Assembly (NCBI RefSeq): GCF_011045025.1
Contig: NZ_JAAKZX010000105.1
Location: 1-32,574 of the forward strand
Reading direction: 5' to 3'
DNA length: 32,574 nucleotides
Origin: Streptomyces ureilyticus
GTDB lineage: Bacteria > Actinomycetota > Actinomycetes > Streptomycetales > Streptomycetaceae
The translations under genes were made by a program, and so were the position numbers. The notes under the pieces are model-generated. The model ran no database searches and had not been told where the DNA came from. It worked only from the letters and a program-made list of their open reading frames with translations. Shown here piece after piece: positions 32,401-32,574 of the stretch. Every line of letters starts with the position of its first letter. Position 1 is the first letter of the stretch.

Positions 32401-32460
32401 CAGCCCGTCCGGCGCTTTTTCAGGCCGCCCAGCGTTTTTTCAGCCCGTCCGGCGTTTGAG
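32401..32460 (+). repeat. Three 20-bp tandem repeats with T-runs
   Basis: The units are CAGCCCGTCCGGCGCTTTTT, CAGGCCGCCCAGCGTTTTTT and CAGCCCGTCCGGCGTTTGAG, end to end. The last is the exact complement of the repeat at 18-37. T-runs in the first two could aid termination. The unit is the head of the Streptomyces intergenic repeat, here amplified. Confidence 0.75.
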
Positions 32461-32484
32461 GACGAGGCCGTTCAGGCCGATGGG

Positions 32485-32574
32485 GGCCCAGGGGCGCAGC
32501 CCCGGCGGGGTCGGGGGCGAAGCCCCGAGGCCGGGACCAGGGGCGCAGCCCCAGCGGGGTCCGGGGCGAAGCCC
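32485..32574. repeat. GGGGCGCAGCCCC / GGGGCGAAGCCCC palindromic repeats
   Basis: Two tandem copies (about 32489-32534 and 32540-32574) each consist of the small hairpins GGGGCGCAGCCCC and GGGGCGAAGCCCC separated by GCGGGGTC. They continue the tandem block just before, and related GC hairpins occur at about 183-240. No coding frame is credible here. Confidence 0.65.

Noticed and set aside
1..32574. tRNA, rRNA, CRISPR arrays, oriC or complete insertion sequences
   Set aside because: None seen: no cloverleaf-like or rRNA-like sequence, no regular repeat-spacer array, no transposase with terminal repeats, and only two DnaA boxes rather than a cluster.

Overview
The window reads as chromosomal DNA from a Streptomyces or very close relative. 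GC is very high throughout, GTG starts are frequent, and most genes are short, tightly packed sets of actinobacterial type: a DUF6099 protein, a MazG-like protein beside an ATPase, a SepF-like protein, an APC permease beside paired TrkA proteins. Both ends carry the GC-rich intergenic repeat with the core CAGCCCGTCCGGCG..TTTGAGGACGAG that is common in this genus. No rRNA, tRNA, intact insertion sequence or CRISPR array was seen.

Layout. 0-0.3 kb: repeat cluster. 0.26-3.0 kb (minus): DUF6099, MazG-like pyrophosphohydrolase, AAA ATPase, SepF-like protein; two perfect DnaA-box 9-mers lie between the first two. 3.2-8.7 kb: a molybdenum unit, with an assimilatory-type nitrate reductase on the plus strand facing a molybdate-uptake operon on the minus strand (HTH-TOBE regulator, ModA, fused ModBC). 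The two transcripts meet at a hairpin containing both stop codons. 8.7-10.7 kb: an FHA protein and a divergent HSL-family hydrolase. 10.7-13.4 kb (minus): GntR regulator, PrpF/GalD-type tautomerase and extradiol dioxygenase. 13.5-18.3 kb: a two-component system divergent from a ferric-reductase-like heme/FAD protein, an FMN-binding protein and ApbE. These look like a membrane flavin electron-transfer chain, and three direct repeats with an 11-bp period sit in the shared promoter region. 18.4-20.1 kb (minus): a DJ-1/PfpI protein and a 3-hydroxyisobutyrate-dehydrogenase-like oxidoreductase.

20.3-27.05 kb is an accessory, partly decayed defence/toxin-antitoxin region: an RHH antitoxin with a VapC-like toxin that has lost its middle; an AbiEii-type nucleotidyltransferase with a one-base frameshift, plus its small partner; a C-terminal remnant of a type ISP restriction-modification enzyme split over three frames; a degraded copy of the 3' end of the neighbouring RNA methyltransferase gene; and an intact 758-residue DUF262 (GmrS-like) protein fused to a Schlafen/AlbA_2-like domain. 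The displaced methyltransferase tail lies on the far side of the DUF262 gene in the same orientation as the intact gene. That is the geometry left by integration into the gene's 3' end.

27.06-32.3 kb returns to core genome: a 4Fe-4S uracil-5 RNA methyltransferase, a KimA-like APC permease (likely K+), a 32-residue membrane peptide and two TrkA proteins. A 16-bp perfect-stem terminator and a 20-bp tandem repeat follow.

The best candidates for new biology are the DUF262-Schlafen fusion on its putative integrated island, the two-component/flavin-electron cassette with its periodic operator, and the likely leaderless molybdenum-sensor operon.
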